Below, one piece after another: positions 46,195 to 58,247 of a stretch of DNA of 64,000 nt. Positions within the stretch are counted from its first letter, which is position 1, and each line of letters starts with the position of its first letter. The translations under genes and the position numbers were made by a program. The notes beneath the pieces are model-generated. The model worked only from the letters and a program-made list of their open reading frames with translations, did no database searches and was not told the DNA's origin. Origin of the DNA: Chelonoidis abingdonii (taxonomy: Eukaryota; Chordata; Testudines; Testudinidae). The DNA is taken from NCBI RefSeq assembly GCF_003597395.2, contig NC_133776.1:37917609-37981608 (forward strand), in the 5' to 3' direction.

Positions 46195-46330
46195 TGAATT
46201 AGATCTATGCCTCCGAAGAAGTGGACTGTAGCCTACGAAAGTTTATGTGCAAATAAATTTTTTAGTCACTAAGGTGCCACATGTACTCCTATTCTTTTTG
46301 TGAATACAGACTAACACAGCTGCTACTGTG
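46195..46330 (+). mobile_element. Penelope-like repeat end with degraded hammerhead
   Basis: CCGAAGA (46213-46219), GTGGAC-TGTA-GCCTAC (46221-46236) and GAAA (46237-46240) keep the hammerhead order, with one mismatch in stem II and a lost A15.1-U16.1 pair. It continues AAATAAATTTTTTAGTCACT and AAGGTGCCACATGTACTCCT, the same module as the antisense copy at 42375. Confidence 0.6.
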
Positions 46331-47515
46331 AAACCTGTCTTTTTAATACTCTGATTTGGAAACATGTTCATGGTAGTGTTCCGTTCAGTTTGCTGGAGAT
46401 TTAAGTTCAGTCTGACAGAAAATTGTGCCTGCCTTGAAATCTGTTAGCCCATCAGAATTCTTTAGTATTTAAAACAAAAGTCATGAAGTGCCACTTCTTT
46501 TAAATTAGAGGATGGTATTTGTGATTGTGCCAATATTTGCATGCTAAGACTTGCTAATGGCACAAATGCAAACTTTCATTCAAGTTGGGGTTTTTTCCCC
46601 CAGACTCCTGGCCCTTGCATTTTTTCCTAAATAGTAGACCTAATTATTCAAAGAGGGGTTTAAAAAATAAGTTGGAGTTTTAGCTGAACTGCATACGTTG
46701 ATGGAGTTCTGCAGAATTCCAGAACTTTTTCTTGGTCTAATGCCTTCAGAAGGTTCTCTCAAGCGACAAAATGTTCAACCAATGAAACACCAAGTGAGAA
46801 ACTCCCATTGATCAAATCTTGAGGACACAATAAATATGGTTTGTAACAGCTTTTGGAAAAATATTTTATTTTTAAATTAACCTTTTTATGCATGTCATAT
46901 CTGCCACACAATGAGTACAAACTGAAATTTACATTTGGATGTAGCTATGATTTGTAATATCTCTAGCCTGGAGGGACTACAACTTTAGCTTAGCCACTTT
47001 TCACTTTATATTATATCCCAGAAGAGTATCCTTTTAATGATTGTTTGAAATAAACAGTGTAATAGAAGTGTAAAATATTCAGTAGTATCCACATTAATGG
47101 ATCTGTAAAATTAGCCTCACAACATCCATGTATAATAGGTCTGTATTACCTCTGTGTTTCATAAGGGAATCTGAGGTTACAGAAAAGTCGAGTGATGCTA
47201 TTTGCAGTTACAGAAGTCTATGGAAGGGTAAGCAGGAACCAAATTCCCTGGAGTTCTAGTTCTGTGTATTGAGCACTGGACCATTTGTTAAATAAAATGG
47301 GATTGAGAATGGATTGATAATGAAAGAGCTGGGGTTCGTGAGTGATTTTTGACTCTAATGTTGTATAACTCCTGACATGAATAGTGTACATAAGAGGGGT
47401 GTGTGGAAAGATCATTATTTGTTATAGGAGCACTTCATTCTAGTCTCTTCTTGTTTTGACATCAACTATCAAGAAGTCCACTCTGTTTAGGAAGAGCACT
47501 GCAGCTGCAGACATC
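46331..47515 (+). other. WDFY1 intron 1, nothing recognised
   Basis: AT-rich; no exon or repeat boundary recognised. Confidence 0.4.
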
Positions 47516-47518
47516 TAA

Positions 47519-48309
47519 GGGTATGGCTACACTTGGAAATGTGCAGCACTGGGAGTTACAGCTGTGTAGGACCAGCGCTGCAGTGTGGCCACACTCACAG
47601 CTACCAGCGCTGCAGTGTGGCCACATTTGCAGCGCTGTTGGGAGTGGTGCATTGTGGGTAGCTATCCCAGCATTCAAGTGGCTGCAACNNNNNNNNNNNN
47701 NNNNNNNNNNNNNNNNNNNNNNNNNNNNNNNNNNNNNNNNNNNNNNNNNNNNNNNNNNNNNNNNNNNNNNNNNNNNNNNNNNNNNNNNNNNNNNNNNNNN
47801 NNNNNNNNNNNNNNNNNNNNNNNNNNNNNNNNNNNNNNNNNNNNNNNNNNNNNNNNNNNNNNNNNNNNNNNNNNNNNNNNNNNNNNNNNNNNNNNNNNNN
47901 NNNNNNNNNNNNNNNNNNNNNNNNNNNNNNNNNNNNNNNNNNNNNNNNNNNNNNNNNNNNNNNNNNNNNNNNNNNNNNNNNNNNNNNNNNNNNNNNNNNN
48001 NNNNNNNNNNNNNNNNNNNNNNNNNNNNNNNNNNNNNNNNNNNNNNNNNNNNNNNNNNNNNNNNNNNNNNNNNNNNNNNNNNNNNNNNNNNNNNNNNNNN
48101 NNNNACAGCGCTGGTGAGTGTCCACACCTGATGAGCAGCGCTGCATCACCAGCGCTGGATTCGCTACACCCGTAGCAGACCAGGAGTACAGCCAGCGCTG
48201 CAGCCAGGGAGTTGCAGCGCTGGCTGAGCTTTGTAAGTGTGGACACCGAGTAAGTTGCAGCACTGTAACCCCCTCACCAGCGCTGCAACTTGCAAGTGTA
48301 GCCAAGCCC
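47519..48309. mobile_element. Harbinger-like element, copy B (contains assembly gap)
   Basis: Ends GGGTATGGCTACACTTGG and GCAAGTGTAGCCAAGCCC are inverted and TAA is duplicated on both sides (47516-47518, 48310-48312), the 3-bp duplication typical of PIF/Harbinger elements. The middle (47689-48104) is N. Arms contain repeated CAGCGCTG. Open frames across the gap are artefacts. Confidence 0.85.
47689..48104. other. Assembly gap (416 N)
   Basis: Lies in the middle of Harbinger-like copy B. Copies A and C are 841 and 798 bp, so a length near 416 is plausible for the missing part. Confidence 0.99.
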
Positions 48310-48312
48310 TAA

Positions 48313-48544
48313 GAGGCAAAGAAAGGAGAAGTGGAGAAATCAGTGTTGGCTGTATAATTAGTCATTGCTGACAAGGGTCTCTTCAAAATTTGCTATGCTT
48401 CATAACATACCTTTACAGTACTAACAGAGGGACTGGAGCAATAATAGTCTCATCACTCTTGAATGATTGCAAAATGCAAACCTGATATTGGTGGTTTAAT
48501 TCTCACCTGGATTTTCTTTTAAATCAAAATGAAAATAAATTTTC
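48313..48544 (+). other. Spacer between Harbinger-like copies B and C
   Basis: AT-rich intron of about 230 bases. Nothing recognised. Confidence 0.4.
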
Positions 48545-48547
48545 TAA

Positions 48548-49345
48548 GGGTATGGCTACCCTTACAGCTGTACATTGCTGGGAGTTACAGCTGTCTTCCT
48601 ACAGCTGTGTAGGGAAAGCGCTGCAGTGTGGCCACATTTGCAGCGCTGTTGGGAGTGGTGCATTGTGGGCAGCGTTCAAGTGGCTGCAACGTGCTTTTCA
48701 AAACGGGAGTGGGGTGGAGTGTGACAGGGAGCGTGGGGGAGACAGAGTGGATTTTTGGAGCTGACACTGTTCTCAGCTCCCTGCCTTGCAAGTTCTAAGG
48801 ACTGGAAGATACACAGCACCTACCTCCAATCATTTTAAAAGTTTTGACCCTTCCCCCACCCCTCTCTTATTCACTAAATGCAAATTATGCACTCCTAAAT
48901 AGCCTTCAGACCACATAAGCAGCTGCTCAACACGGACCCTCCCCCCCCTCCTCAAGCAAACAGCTGTGAACATTCCAAAGCAGTTCCCCTGCCTCTGCTG
49001 GCTAGCTGGAGCAAAGAGCAGCTGTGTTTGTTTTTTAGATAAGTAGCTCCGGAGAGCTCGGGGAGCTCGTAGTTCAGCCATTCTTCCAGTTTGTTGTGGA
49101 CAGGAATTCTGGGATACCTCTTAATACCCTGGAGGCCAATAAAAGCGCTTTTGGTGGCCACACTTGACGAGCAGCACTGCATCACCAGCGCTGCAATCAT
49201 TACACCCCAAGCAGACCAGTTGTACAGTCAGCGCTGCAGCCAGGGAGTTACAGCACTGGCTGTGCCTTGCGAATGTGGACACAGAGTAAGTTGCAGCGCT
49301 GTAACCCCATCACCAGCGCTGCAACTCTCCAGTGTAGCCATACCC
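48548..49345. mobile_element. Harbinger-like element, copy C
   Basis: The 798-bp element runs from GGGTATGGCTACCCTTAC to CTCCAGTGTAGCCATACCC with TAA on both sides (48545-48547, 49346-49348). Long inverted arms, CAGCGCTG words and a GC-rich centre match copies A and B. No transposase, so it depends on a partner in trans. Confidence 0.85.
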
Positions 49346-49348
49346 TAA

Positions 49349-51888
49349 GATTCTGTTTGGCTGACCTTTGCAGTTTGAAGGCCACATAACTGGAGACAGT
49401 GAGAGGAACTGTATCTCTGTAACAGATACTATATGCACCACATTCTCAAGAAATTGCCAGCTTATTGCTAGTCAGATAATGTTATGCCATCATGGTACTG
49501 TTTTTCAAGAACAGTGACATGTACAAGAGACTGAGAGGAAACAAAGACTATATGCTTGCAAAATCTGTAATGAATGTTTTCAGTTGCTATGATTACTGCA
49601 GTTCACTCTTCTGTCAGTTGAGAACAAAGATAATTGAAGGGCTTTGGTTAAAAGTGAGAGGCTTGAATTAGTGCATCTAAAAGCTGCACTTTGAAATTCT
49701 TCAAACTGTTTTGGTGAGTGTGGTGAAGCCGCATAAAAAGCGGCAGGTAAAATGATCTGAACTTTCTAAAAGCTGTGGAAAAAACAATGGTGGTGGTTTG
49801 TTTTTTTTTTTTAAATAGTGCCCAAATGGAAGGAGTATGTGGACTTTTTGGGAACAGCGTTATGAATGGTTCATATCTGTCCTATTAAATGAGGGAAAAC
49901 AACCCCTGCTTCTGTAAAATGTAATTTCTGGATCTTGCCACAGGCTGTGGATGATAGTAGGGGAACCATGTCACTTTCTCCAAATAAGACACATTTGTGA
50001 CAGATAACCTATATAACTGAGGGGCTTGAGTGGAGTGCAGCGTGTGGGGCATGGGATGACATGTTGAATAAAAATTGAACAGCAGCTTGATGTCCAGCCT
50101 TCCTGGGGGAAATTGAGTATGTGGTCACATATGACATGACTTTTTATAATAATGCATATGCAAAATAGCCTGAGTTAGTGGATGCATTGGCAACTCTAAC
50201 TTTGCCAAAGTTTTGACATGGCATTCGTACCAGTATGAACTGCAAACTGAATAGCTTTTTTTTATGTAAAATTTTTGGTTGGAAATCTAATATAATACAC
50301 TGTAGTCCAGCCTTGAAAATACACCAATCCAAATGCCATATCTATTTGCCCTTTTTTCTTTTATTGTAGTTAAAATTTAATTTAGTTGTCTAACAGCCTT
50401 GTGTCGGTAAGCAGAAAATGGAAGCTTGTTGTAACTTGTGACAGGACATAACTCTTCTAAAAAGCAGTAAAATTGCCAATCCCCCTGACACCCCAAATAG
50501 TCAACCAACTCTATCCAACCGTTCGTGAAAACAGTGCCAGTGTTTTAATATATCACATTTCAGTGGTAGTATCTTGTAAATGTGATTTTCCTCATTCCCT
50601 CAGTGTAATCTTAGACTATTATCTTGAAGATAGTTACAATGGAGGCTCAAATTACTCTCGGCCACAAAAGGGGAAACTGGCTAGCAAAGCCTTGGAAAAG
50701 CAGAATTTAAAACTAGACTAGAAGAAAAATCTTAGTGACACTGTCTAATTGAATCTCTTTATTTTTTAATCTTCTGCTGAAGCCTCTCTTAAATGTCATG
50801 TCTCAGATATTTATCATATAAAAATACAGGTTTTCTGCCGCTAGCTGTTCTTCCTCTTCTTCTTCCTACCCACCCCCAAAAAGCCTTCAGGGAGGCACAG
50901 GAGCAACAGTACTAAATTTTCTGAAGATAACTTTTTTCCATCCCTTTCCCTTCTTTTAGAACCTGTACGATTGGATTCAATAGGAGCAGGCCTTATGTAC
51001 ACAAACCTGCATATTGTCTCCATTTCTGTTCTGTTTAAATTAGCAACAAAACCAGATCAACACTTTATTTGCATTTTATATACAAGGGAGCTCCTCTCAG
51101 CAGTACATGATCTCATGCGTATGCATTGAGACCATGTGCAACTAACAACAAAACAGGGAAATTGGTCGTACAGAAAGTAATCTAAGCTTGTGTGGAGGAG
51201 GAAGGGGAGTTTGGGGAATTATTTTTTTTTGTAATCCTTGCCATGTTTTAGGTCACTTGTAGCAGTAGTAAATAACTTTTTTTTTTTTTTTTAAGTTGAG
51301 CATTTTGTGCAGTGGAATGGACTACAAAAGGAAGGAGTTGATCCACCATCACTGCTCCTGTATGATAACAGGGTAGTCACCCTGAAAAATGCAGAGAATC
51401 AGAATGGGTGACCCAACTGATCTTTGTGACCTATTGTCTGTTAGTTTGAATGTAATTATGTAGTATAAACATATGTTTGATGTTTATATATAAAATGTGG
51501 TCTGGTTTGACAGTAGGATAACCTGATGCTTCCTGAATCAGGCTTAAATCTCTTCTCTTTTGATTCTGACTGACAGAGAATATATAATAGATGTAATGAA
51601 CTATTCTCTGACAGAAGGGTTGAAATAGTCTTCCTCAAAGCCTCTTATACCTACTCAGATAACATTACGACTGCTATGGAGGAAGCTGTTGGGAGTTCTC
51701 TCTGAAGGCATTATCCTGTGCCATATTAAAATTGGGTAGTAGAAAAGCAGAGGGGTTACTTGAGTCTTGATTAAAAAAAAATAATAATTAAAAAAATACA
51801 AAAATGCCACCAGTATAGGTGTAACAAGTGATGCACAAGCTTACAACATTTCTCTTTTTTTCTTCCTCCTTTCCCTTACATCCTGCAG
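49349..51888 (+). other. WDFY1 intron 1, last part
   Basis: AT-rich intron ending in a good pyrimidine tract and CAG acceptor at 51886-51888. T-runs near 49798-49811 and 51275-51292. No repeat family recognised. Confidence 0.45.
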
Positions 51889-51956
51889 GACAATTCGAGT
51901 ATGGCTGAAAAGGGACAGTGGCCAGTACTGGCCCAGCATTTACCACACAATGTCAT
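51889..51956 (+). CDS. WDFY1: WDFY1 second coding exon
   Basis: The 68-nt exon completes Arg46 and encodes [20 protein letters not shown] then MS, the end of the first WD repeat. Acceptor TCCTGCAG ends at 51888 and donor GTAAGT starts at 51957. The next serine codon is split. Confidence 0.95.
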
Positions 51957-52919
51957 GTAAGTAACACTATACGTAAATGTAATGTTATGATGTATTAGTG
52001 GTGTTTGCTAGGTTCAGCCAAACATAGAATCCATTCTGTGGATCTGTTAAATTGTTAATGTTAAAGAAAAGCAATAGTAATTTGTTTATGATTAGGCTAT
52101 GCAAAACCTCTTTTTTTTTTTTTGAATTACAATAATTTAACACTAATTATAGATAAGCTCAGAAACAGAATTTGCTGGGTTTTTAACTTTTCAGCATAAA
52201 TGTACTAATTTTTTATCAAAATAGTTCTTCAGCCTTATGTGGTGTTTTTAAAGGACTTTGTGCCAACTCATACAATGGGGAGAATCTTTAGTAATGTCTC
52301 ATAGTTTGGTAATATTACACTTACACGCAGTTTTTAAAGTAACACTCTCAAATTCTTTTGTCTGAATTTGACTTAATGTTTCTAGGGGTGTGTGTGTGCT
52401 GGATTCTGAATGTTTAGCCTTAAAACTCTTAGTGAGAAATTAAAAACTGAAAGAGCATCTTGTTTATCTATGTAATATTATTGGACTCAGAAGTTGTTGT
52501 TGCACATGGTCCTGCTAGTGTATTTAAATATTTAGGAGTTGATCACAGGGGGAAATGCTTACTGTTAATTGTGATGCATCACTTCTTAAACCTGAACATA
52601 TTGCCCATAAAATCTGTTCTGCTTTAATCTTTCTGCCTAAAGAATCACAACTTAAATATAGAGCTGCTACCTAGATGCTTTACATAAATGGTATTATAAA
52701 TGTATAGGATACACAGAAACATAGGGCCAAACCCTGCAGTATAATCAAAGCTACCATTAAAGACACAGTTTTGACTGAGGACTACAGGGTTTGGCCCTTA
52801 ATGTTCTGCTCTGTTATCTCTGGTACAGCTGCATGCCAACTAACAAATCTTAATTATAGGCTGAGCTGAACTTGTGCATCAGCATCACTTTCTCAACCAT
52901 TAAACCTTTAAAACAAAGG

Positions 52920-53872
52920 TCGAGAGGACTAGAAAAAGCTAATGTTTGACAAAAAATTAGGTTGTAAATTGGGACCTAGGAAACTAGGCTATTTAGCCTG
53001 ACATCAATCCCAGGCTAAATCCCAGCCTTGGAAAAGCTGATCTGGGATGCAGTCAGAATTACAGGATTGTGACATGATTAAGCTAATCAGTATGGTTTTA
53101 CAGAAAATACATCTTGTAAAATTTACCATTTTTTTTAGACGAGTTCGGTTGATAAAGGTGGAAACATAGTATACTTAGACTTTTGTAAGGCATTTGATGT
53201 ATTCCCACGTAACATTCTGTTTTGCGGACAAGCATCCTGAAGATCAATGCAGCCCACACTAAATGGATCAATAACTGATAGCTCACAAAAAGTAATTGTA
53301 AAAGGGAATGCGGTCCAGTGTGGGTGTTTCTAGTGGGGTCTGTCTGGTATTTGTTCTTGGCCCAGTGCTATTCAATATCTCTGTCAATGATCTAGAAGAA
53401 AATGTAAGATAATTGCTGGTAAAATTTGCAGATGATGCAAATTAGTGGAATGGTAAATGATTAGAACAAGTTAGTTATAGGACCTGAATCATTTGGTGGG
53501 CTTATTTGAGCATGCATTTTAATGTTGCCAAAGGCAAGGTCATACATCTAGGAACAAAGAATGTAGGTCATAATTATAAGATTGGGCACTGTATCCTAAA
53601 AGCGGTGACTCTCTCTCAAAGGTTTAGGGGTCATAGCACACAGCTAGTTGAATATGAGCTTCCAATATGATGTAGCTAAAAGGGTGAATGTGATCCTAGG
53701 ATGTAGAAGCGGGACAATATCAAGAAGGATTCAGGAGGTGGCATTATCTCTGCATATGGCATTAGTGAGACAATTGCTGGAATTCTGTGTCCAGTTCTGG
53801 TGTTCACAGTTTAAAAAAGATGTTGAAAAATCAGGTAGGTTCAGCAAAGAGCTATAAGAATGATGATTCAAG
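52920..53872 (+). mobile_element. CR1 LINE, 5' part of split copy
   Basis: Reverse-transcriptase motifs are readable in pieces: GGNIVYLDFCKAFDV (about 53160-53204), [16 protein letters not shown] (about 53350-53400) and KFADD (53422-53436), the catalytic box. The right part continues at 55514 after a hAT insertion. Stops and frame shifts make it inactive. Confidence 0.8.
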
Positions 53873-55505
53873 CAGAGTGGATTTGATTTAAATCACTAAT
53901 CAGGAAGACTCAATTTAGTCATGGATTTCTACATAAAAGTGCATTCTTATTGGTTTTTATAACCTTAATACATATTCTTCAACTCAGATGTAGGTTTAAT
54001 TTTTAGAAGGTACACACTACACATTTTTAAAGTGATTTATTTTGAAAACTTTTCAGATTAGTTTTACAGCTATATCAGAAAATGAATAATTTCATTTTCC
54101 AAAGGTAATAACCAAACAATCAAAGCAGATAGTTCACCTCCCAATGACTTCATAAATATCTCCAATTCAATAGTTTTAATCATTAATATTTGGAGGATTT
54201 TCTTGCCATGCTGTATTAAGAGGAGGACATCACCAGACAGACATTTAATTGTTTTATTTAACTAAAACCGCATTATGTATTCTGGATTTTTTTCTTAAAC
54301 AGTAAATGTATAATATTTTAAAAAAAAAAAACAAAGCATGTGGTTTTTTTAAAAAAAATTTAAACATTCAAGTTTTTTTAAAATCAGGTTGGTTTTTGTT
54401 AAAATTGTTAACTAAAATAGTTGAATTGAATATTTTAAAACGACTCTCACATCAACATGAGAAACTCAAAATATTGGCTTCTGCAGTTAATTCAGTCATC
54501 TTCACCTTCATTTTCCTGTTTTGTTCATAATCTGGAAAAGAGAACTTTCCTGCTTTTTCAGGTCCCAAACGATTTCTCAGTTTGGAATGAATTAGTCCAG
54601 AGGAAGAAAATACTCTTTCCACGCTGCCAGAAGAAGCTACTTCTGTTAAGTGAGATTATCTCTTCAACAGTCTCTGAATCCAAGTGCTTAATTGACTTCC
54701 TCCAGTTCACTGGTGTGACTTCCTTTAAAACATATTTCTTGAAGGGTTCTTATTCCCAAACTAGGTGTTTTTTACAGCCTGCTGTCATAATAGGTTTTCC
54801 CTTCTACTGAGAGCATGATATGTTAGATCTCAGATCAATGAAGGCTACCCTCAGAAAGACCTCAAGACTTCAGGAGTATGCTGCACAGTTTCACTTGTTT
54901 CTAGTGCCTGTCCCTCCCTTCTTACGTTTATCTTGACTTCTTCTCCTCGTCTAGATCTCTTCCACCCCAACAATCTTCTATTCATTGAACTTTTTGAAAC
55001 TTTTCACTTTTAGAGAGGTGTAAGGGATTGATTGTGAATACAAATTTGCAGAGGGATGATAGGGCTGAGGTCTGTTACTTCTCATACGTATGTAAAAACA
55101 TGTTTTCTATTAACAAGCCTGTTATCTCTGGAGACAAAGCCACAGTCTGAGAACTGCAAAACTAAGCATCTCTGATGGTATCTTCTAGACTGAGCACTGA
55201 GTCCCACTGAAATAGATGGATTAACCTAAATCTATACAGAAGCCTCTGGAACTCCATAAAATCAGGTCCCTAATCCATGAACTATTGAAACTCATTTAAA
55301 AAACTTTTCTTAAACATTACATGAATGTATTGTCTCATACTATAGAATTAGAATTGATAATCCCTATTCCATGATGAAATATCTTTGAGCTATAATGATC
55401 TTAATTAAAACGATCTTTTAGATAAGTATTTTTCCTCAGAGCATTTTATCAAAAAAATCTGATTTAAATTTTGTTTTTAAATCATTGTTTTTTTTAACCG
55501 CCCTG
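53873..55505. mobile_element. 1.6-kb hAT-type element inserted in CR1
   Basis: Ends CAGAGTGGATTTGATTTAAA and a right end complementary to CAGGGCGGTT are inverted; flanks GATTCAAG (53865-53872) and GATTCAGG (55506-55513) agree at 7 of 8. The TTTAAATC-rich ends are typical of a known amniote repeat. A 117-codon open frame at 54457-54810 has no recognised domain. Confidence 0.8.
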
Positions 55506-55513
55506 GATTCAGG

Positions 55514-55930
55514 GTCTAGAAAACAAACCACCTAATAAGATGCTAAAAAAGCTATCTATTTAGCTTATCCAAGAGAAGTTTAAGAAGATCACAGTCTACA
55601 AGAGCCTGTGTGGGAAAGAGATTTGATGTCTTCTTTTTATCTAGCAGAAAAAGACAGGTGATCCAGTGGGTTGGAAGCTGAAGCTAAACAAATTCAGGCT
55701 AGAAATAAGGTCCTCATTTCACAGTGATGGTAACTAACCAATGGAACAATTTGCCTAGCAAAGATGTGGATTCCCCATCTCTTGAAATCAAGACTAAAAG
55801 ACCTACTATAGGTCAAACAGAAGTTATAGGCTTGATACAGAAATTACTGGGTGAGGTTCTTTGTCCTGTGTTATGCAGGAGATCAGATTAGATTATTGGA
55901 ATGGTCTTGTCTAGCATTATGTATCAATGG
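55514..55930 (+). mobile_element. CR1 LINE, 3' part of split copy
   Basis: GTCTAGAAAACAAACCACCT continues the CR1 coding end, followed by the CR1 3' untranslated part CTGGGTGAGGTTCTTTGTCC and GGAGATCAGATTAGATTATT. Joined with 52920-53872 it forms one CR1 copy. Confidence 0.8.
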
Positions 55931-56274
55931 AAGCAGGAAAAGAATCATTACATTTAAGTTGTGTTAGACGTGCAAAGAAATATCTGCCAAGCTATTAGAG
56001 AAAAAACAGTAAATCAGAGCCTCTTCCCCACAAAAAGATGTCTGATGTTGCATATGATTTATCATTATGATGTAGAAATTGTGACAAAGTAGATTTGTCA
56101 CCCTTATTTATTTTTGCATTCAATTTAATTCCTTTTTCATTGTCGGTCTTGTAGCTCTGTTCACCATATTCTCTCTCGCTAAATATGTCTAAAGACATTC
56201 TTCCCTTTTTGAGGTTTCTTCTGGTTTTGTAATGGACTCTCAGAATAGCCTGCCTATAATCGCATGAGAAACAA

Positions 56275-56276
<2 letters not shown>

Positions 56277-56310
<34 letters not shown>
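56277..56310 (+). repeat. Homopolymer of 34 T
   Basis: An uninterrupted T-run. No retrotransposed sequence was recognised directly attached to it. Confidence 0.95.
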
Positions 56311-56312
<2 letters not shown>

Positions 56313-56853
56313 ATGGCTGCCAACAGAATCGCAAAATATGATGTGCAAGGTTTGAAATGCATGGTCAGACATCAGGTTAACATGTGATCAAATATTATTT
56401 CTGCCCTGAAGTCTGCCTCCTCCAGTGGTACCTTATGACAACTCAGATGTTGATGGTCATAAATAGTTGCTCTGTCACACAGTACAAAGCCTTTGAATTT
56501 GAGATAACATAGCAAGCCTCGCTTTTAGTTGTCATCTTCTGTGTATGAACTCTTCAAGCCAGATTTTCAGCCCTGGTCAAATTCCATTTGTTCATTCCAG
56601 CTTGTGGAATTAATGGGGTGTATTTCCTTTATAGCACTACTGTGCCTTGCTGTAGCCTAGCAACAAGGAATTAAATGATTCAAACAAAGCAAAGATACAC
56701 ACAATAAAATAAGACCATTTCTTCAGTTGGAGCTTGACTGTCAATCTGCTTATCAGAATCAGGCATGTTTCCTCCTAGAGGCCAAAAACATTCAGTGTTA
56801 ATTGTGATATGATATGTACTTTAACAATTGTCTTGTGATGGTCTTCTTGGCAG

Positions 56854-56927
56854 CTCCTTGTTCAGCTATGGCTTATCATCATGACAGCAGAAGAATATTT
56901 GTAGGCCAGGATAATGGTGCCATTATG
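56854..56927 (+). CDS. WDFY1: WDFY1 third coding exon
   Basis: The 74-nt exon encodes (S)PCSAMAYHHDSRRIFVGQDN followed by GAIM. It begins after TCTTGGCAG (ending 56853) and ends in ATG before GTAAGT at 56928. It codes for part of the second WD repeat; the second-last residue is Ile where human has Val. Confidence 0.95.
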
Positions 56928-57779
56928 GTAAGTTATTGCTGCTGCAGTTTGTTTTAAGAATGCAAATTAATTGTGAAGCTTTTTTGGTAGTGGCTGGATA
57001 ATTGTAGACTTGAGTGAATTGCCTATAAGCAGTATATATAGCCAGCCTGTATCCAGCCCTCTATTTTATACTTAAATCAAACTATAGAATAACTGAAAAC
57101 TGTTTGTGTGTTTTAGGGGAAGTAACATCAGTTTCCTTGCTGTAGGGCTTCGTGTCCTTGTGTGTATAATTGTAGTCCACAGTTCTTGCACACCTTGCTC
57201 TGTGGCATTAGCGTCCAGCCCTTTCTCTGTCCCTTGTGTGGAATCACCCAAGCATGCATCCCTCACCTCATTCCTTGGTGCAGAGGCTACATCCTTCCTT
57301 CTTCGTCTTTGTGTGTGTCCTGTTTTCTTGTCACGTTTTTACACTCTTGTTTTTCCCCGTGTGTTGCAACATATACTTTCTCCCACAAAAAATGTTGCAG
57401 AAAGCAATCATCTGTTGCTAATAGAAAAGGGTGGAGGGAACACACAACTAACCTCAGAGAAGGGATGAAAACTTGTGACTAACAATCTTCACTTCCATAA
57501 GAAACCATTAAAAATACCCTACCACCCTGCATCACCTTGTAACTGTTAATACCAGATGAAATTTTCCCTTTTTTCCTTCCAACACATTGTCTTTGGTCGA
57601 CTTGATTCTGAATGCAAATCCTCTGCTGAAAAGATGAGTGATCTATCTCCATGCAGCTGATACTAATAAATCTGCCCTTTAATCTGTGATCAGCGTGGTA
57701 CTGAGTGTAGTATCTCCCAGTCTGAGGCTTCTAATTTTCTAGTGGAGACCAGCCCTTAAATTAACCCAGCTATGTTGTT

Positions 57780-58010
57780 CAGGGGTGTGAAAAATCCAGA
57801 CCCCTGAGTGACCTGGTTTAGCCAACCTAAGTCCCTGTGTATTCAGCACTAGGTCAATGGAAGAATTCTTCCACCAACATAGCTACTGCCTCTTGGGGAA
57901 GTGAATTAACTACAGCAATGGGAGAACTCCTTTTTTCGCTGTAGTGAGTATCTATATTGAAGTACTTCAATGGTGCAGCTGCAGTGTTTCAAGTTTAGAC
58001 AAGCCCTGAG
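57780..58010. mobile_element. Turtle MITE (CAGGGGTGTGAAAAATCC type)
   Basis: Opens CAGGGGTGTGAAAAATCCAG and ends TTTAGACAAGCCCTG, with CAATGGAAGAATTCTTCCAC in the centre forming a hairpin. This is a known-looking turtle MITE; exact class not proven. Confidence 0.6.
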
Positions 58011-58192
58011 AACAAACCATCTTTTTGCAGCATGACAGGTGGTTTTTGGCTGCCAGCTTAAGTCTGTTGCTTACATGAGGTTATTGCTGTGTTCTTGATG
58101 CCAAAGATTTTCTTCAGTCAGTCTGATTCCCATTTCAGCCTGAGAAGATGTGCTGTTTTACTTTGTCTAACTGTGTGTTTCCTTGGTATTAG

Positions 58193-58247
58193 GAATTCCA
58201 TATCTCAGAAGACTTTAATAAGATGAACTTTGTCAAGACCTACCCAG
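58193..58247 (+). CDS. WDFY1: WDFY1 fourth coding exon
   Basis: The 55-nt exon encodes EFHISEDFNKMNFVKTYP and the first base of Ala. Acceptor TTGGTATTAG ends at 58192; donor GTAATA starts at 58248. Nearly identical to human. Confidence 0.95.

Noticed and set aside
47462..48305. Open frames across the N gap at 47689-48104
   Set aside because: Same reason; the flanks are Harbinger-like repeat.
54457..54810. 117-codon open frame within the 1.6-kb hAT as a transposase
   Set aside because: No hAT catalytic or dimerisation motif recognised; likely chance.
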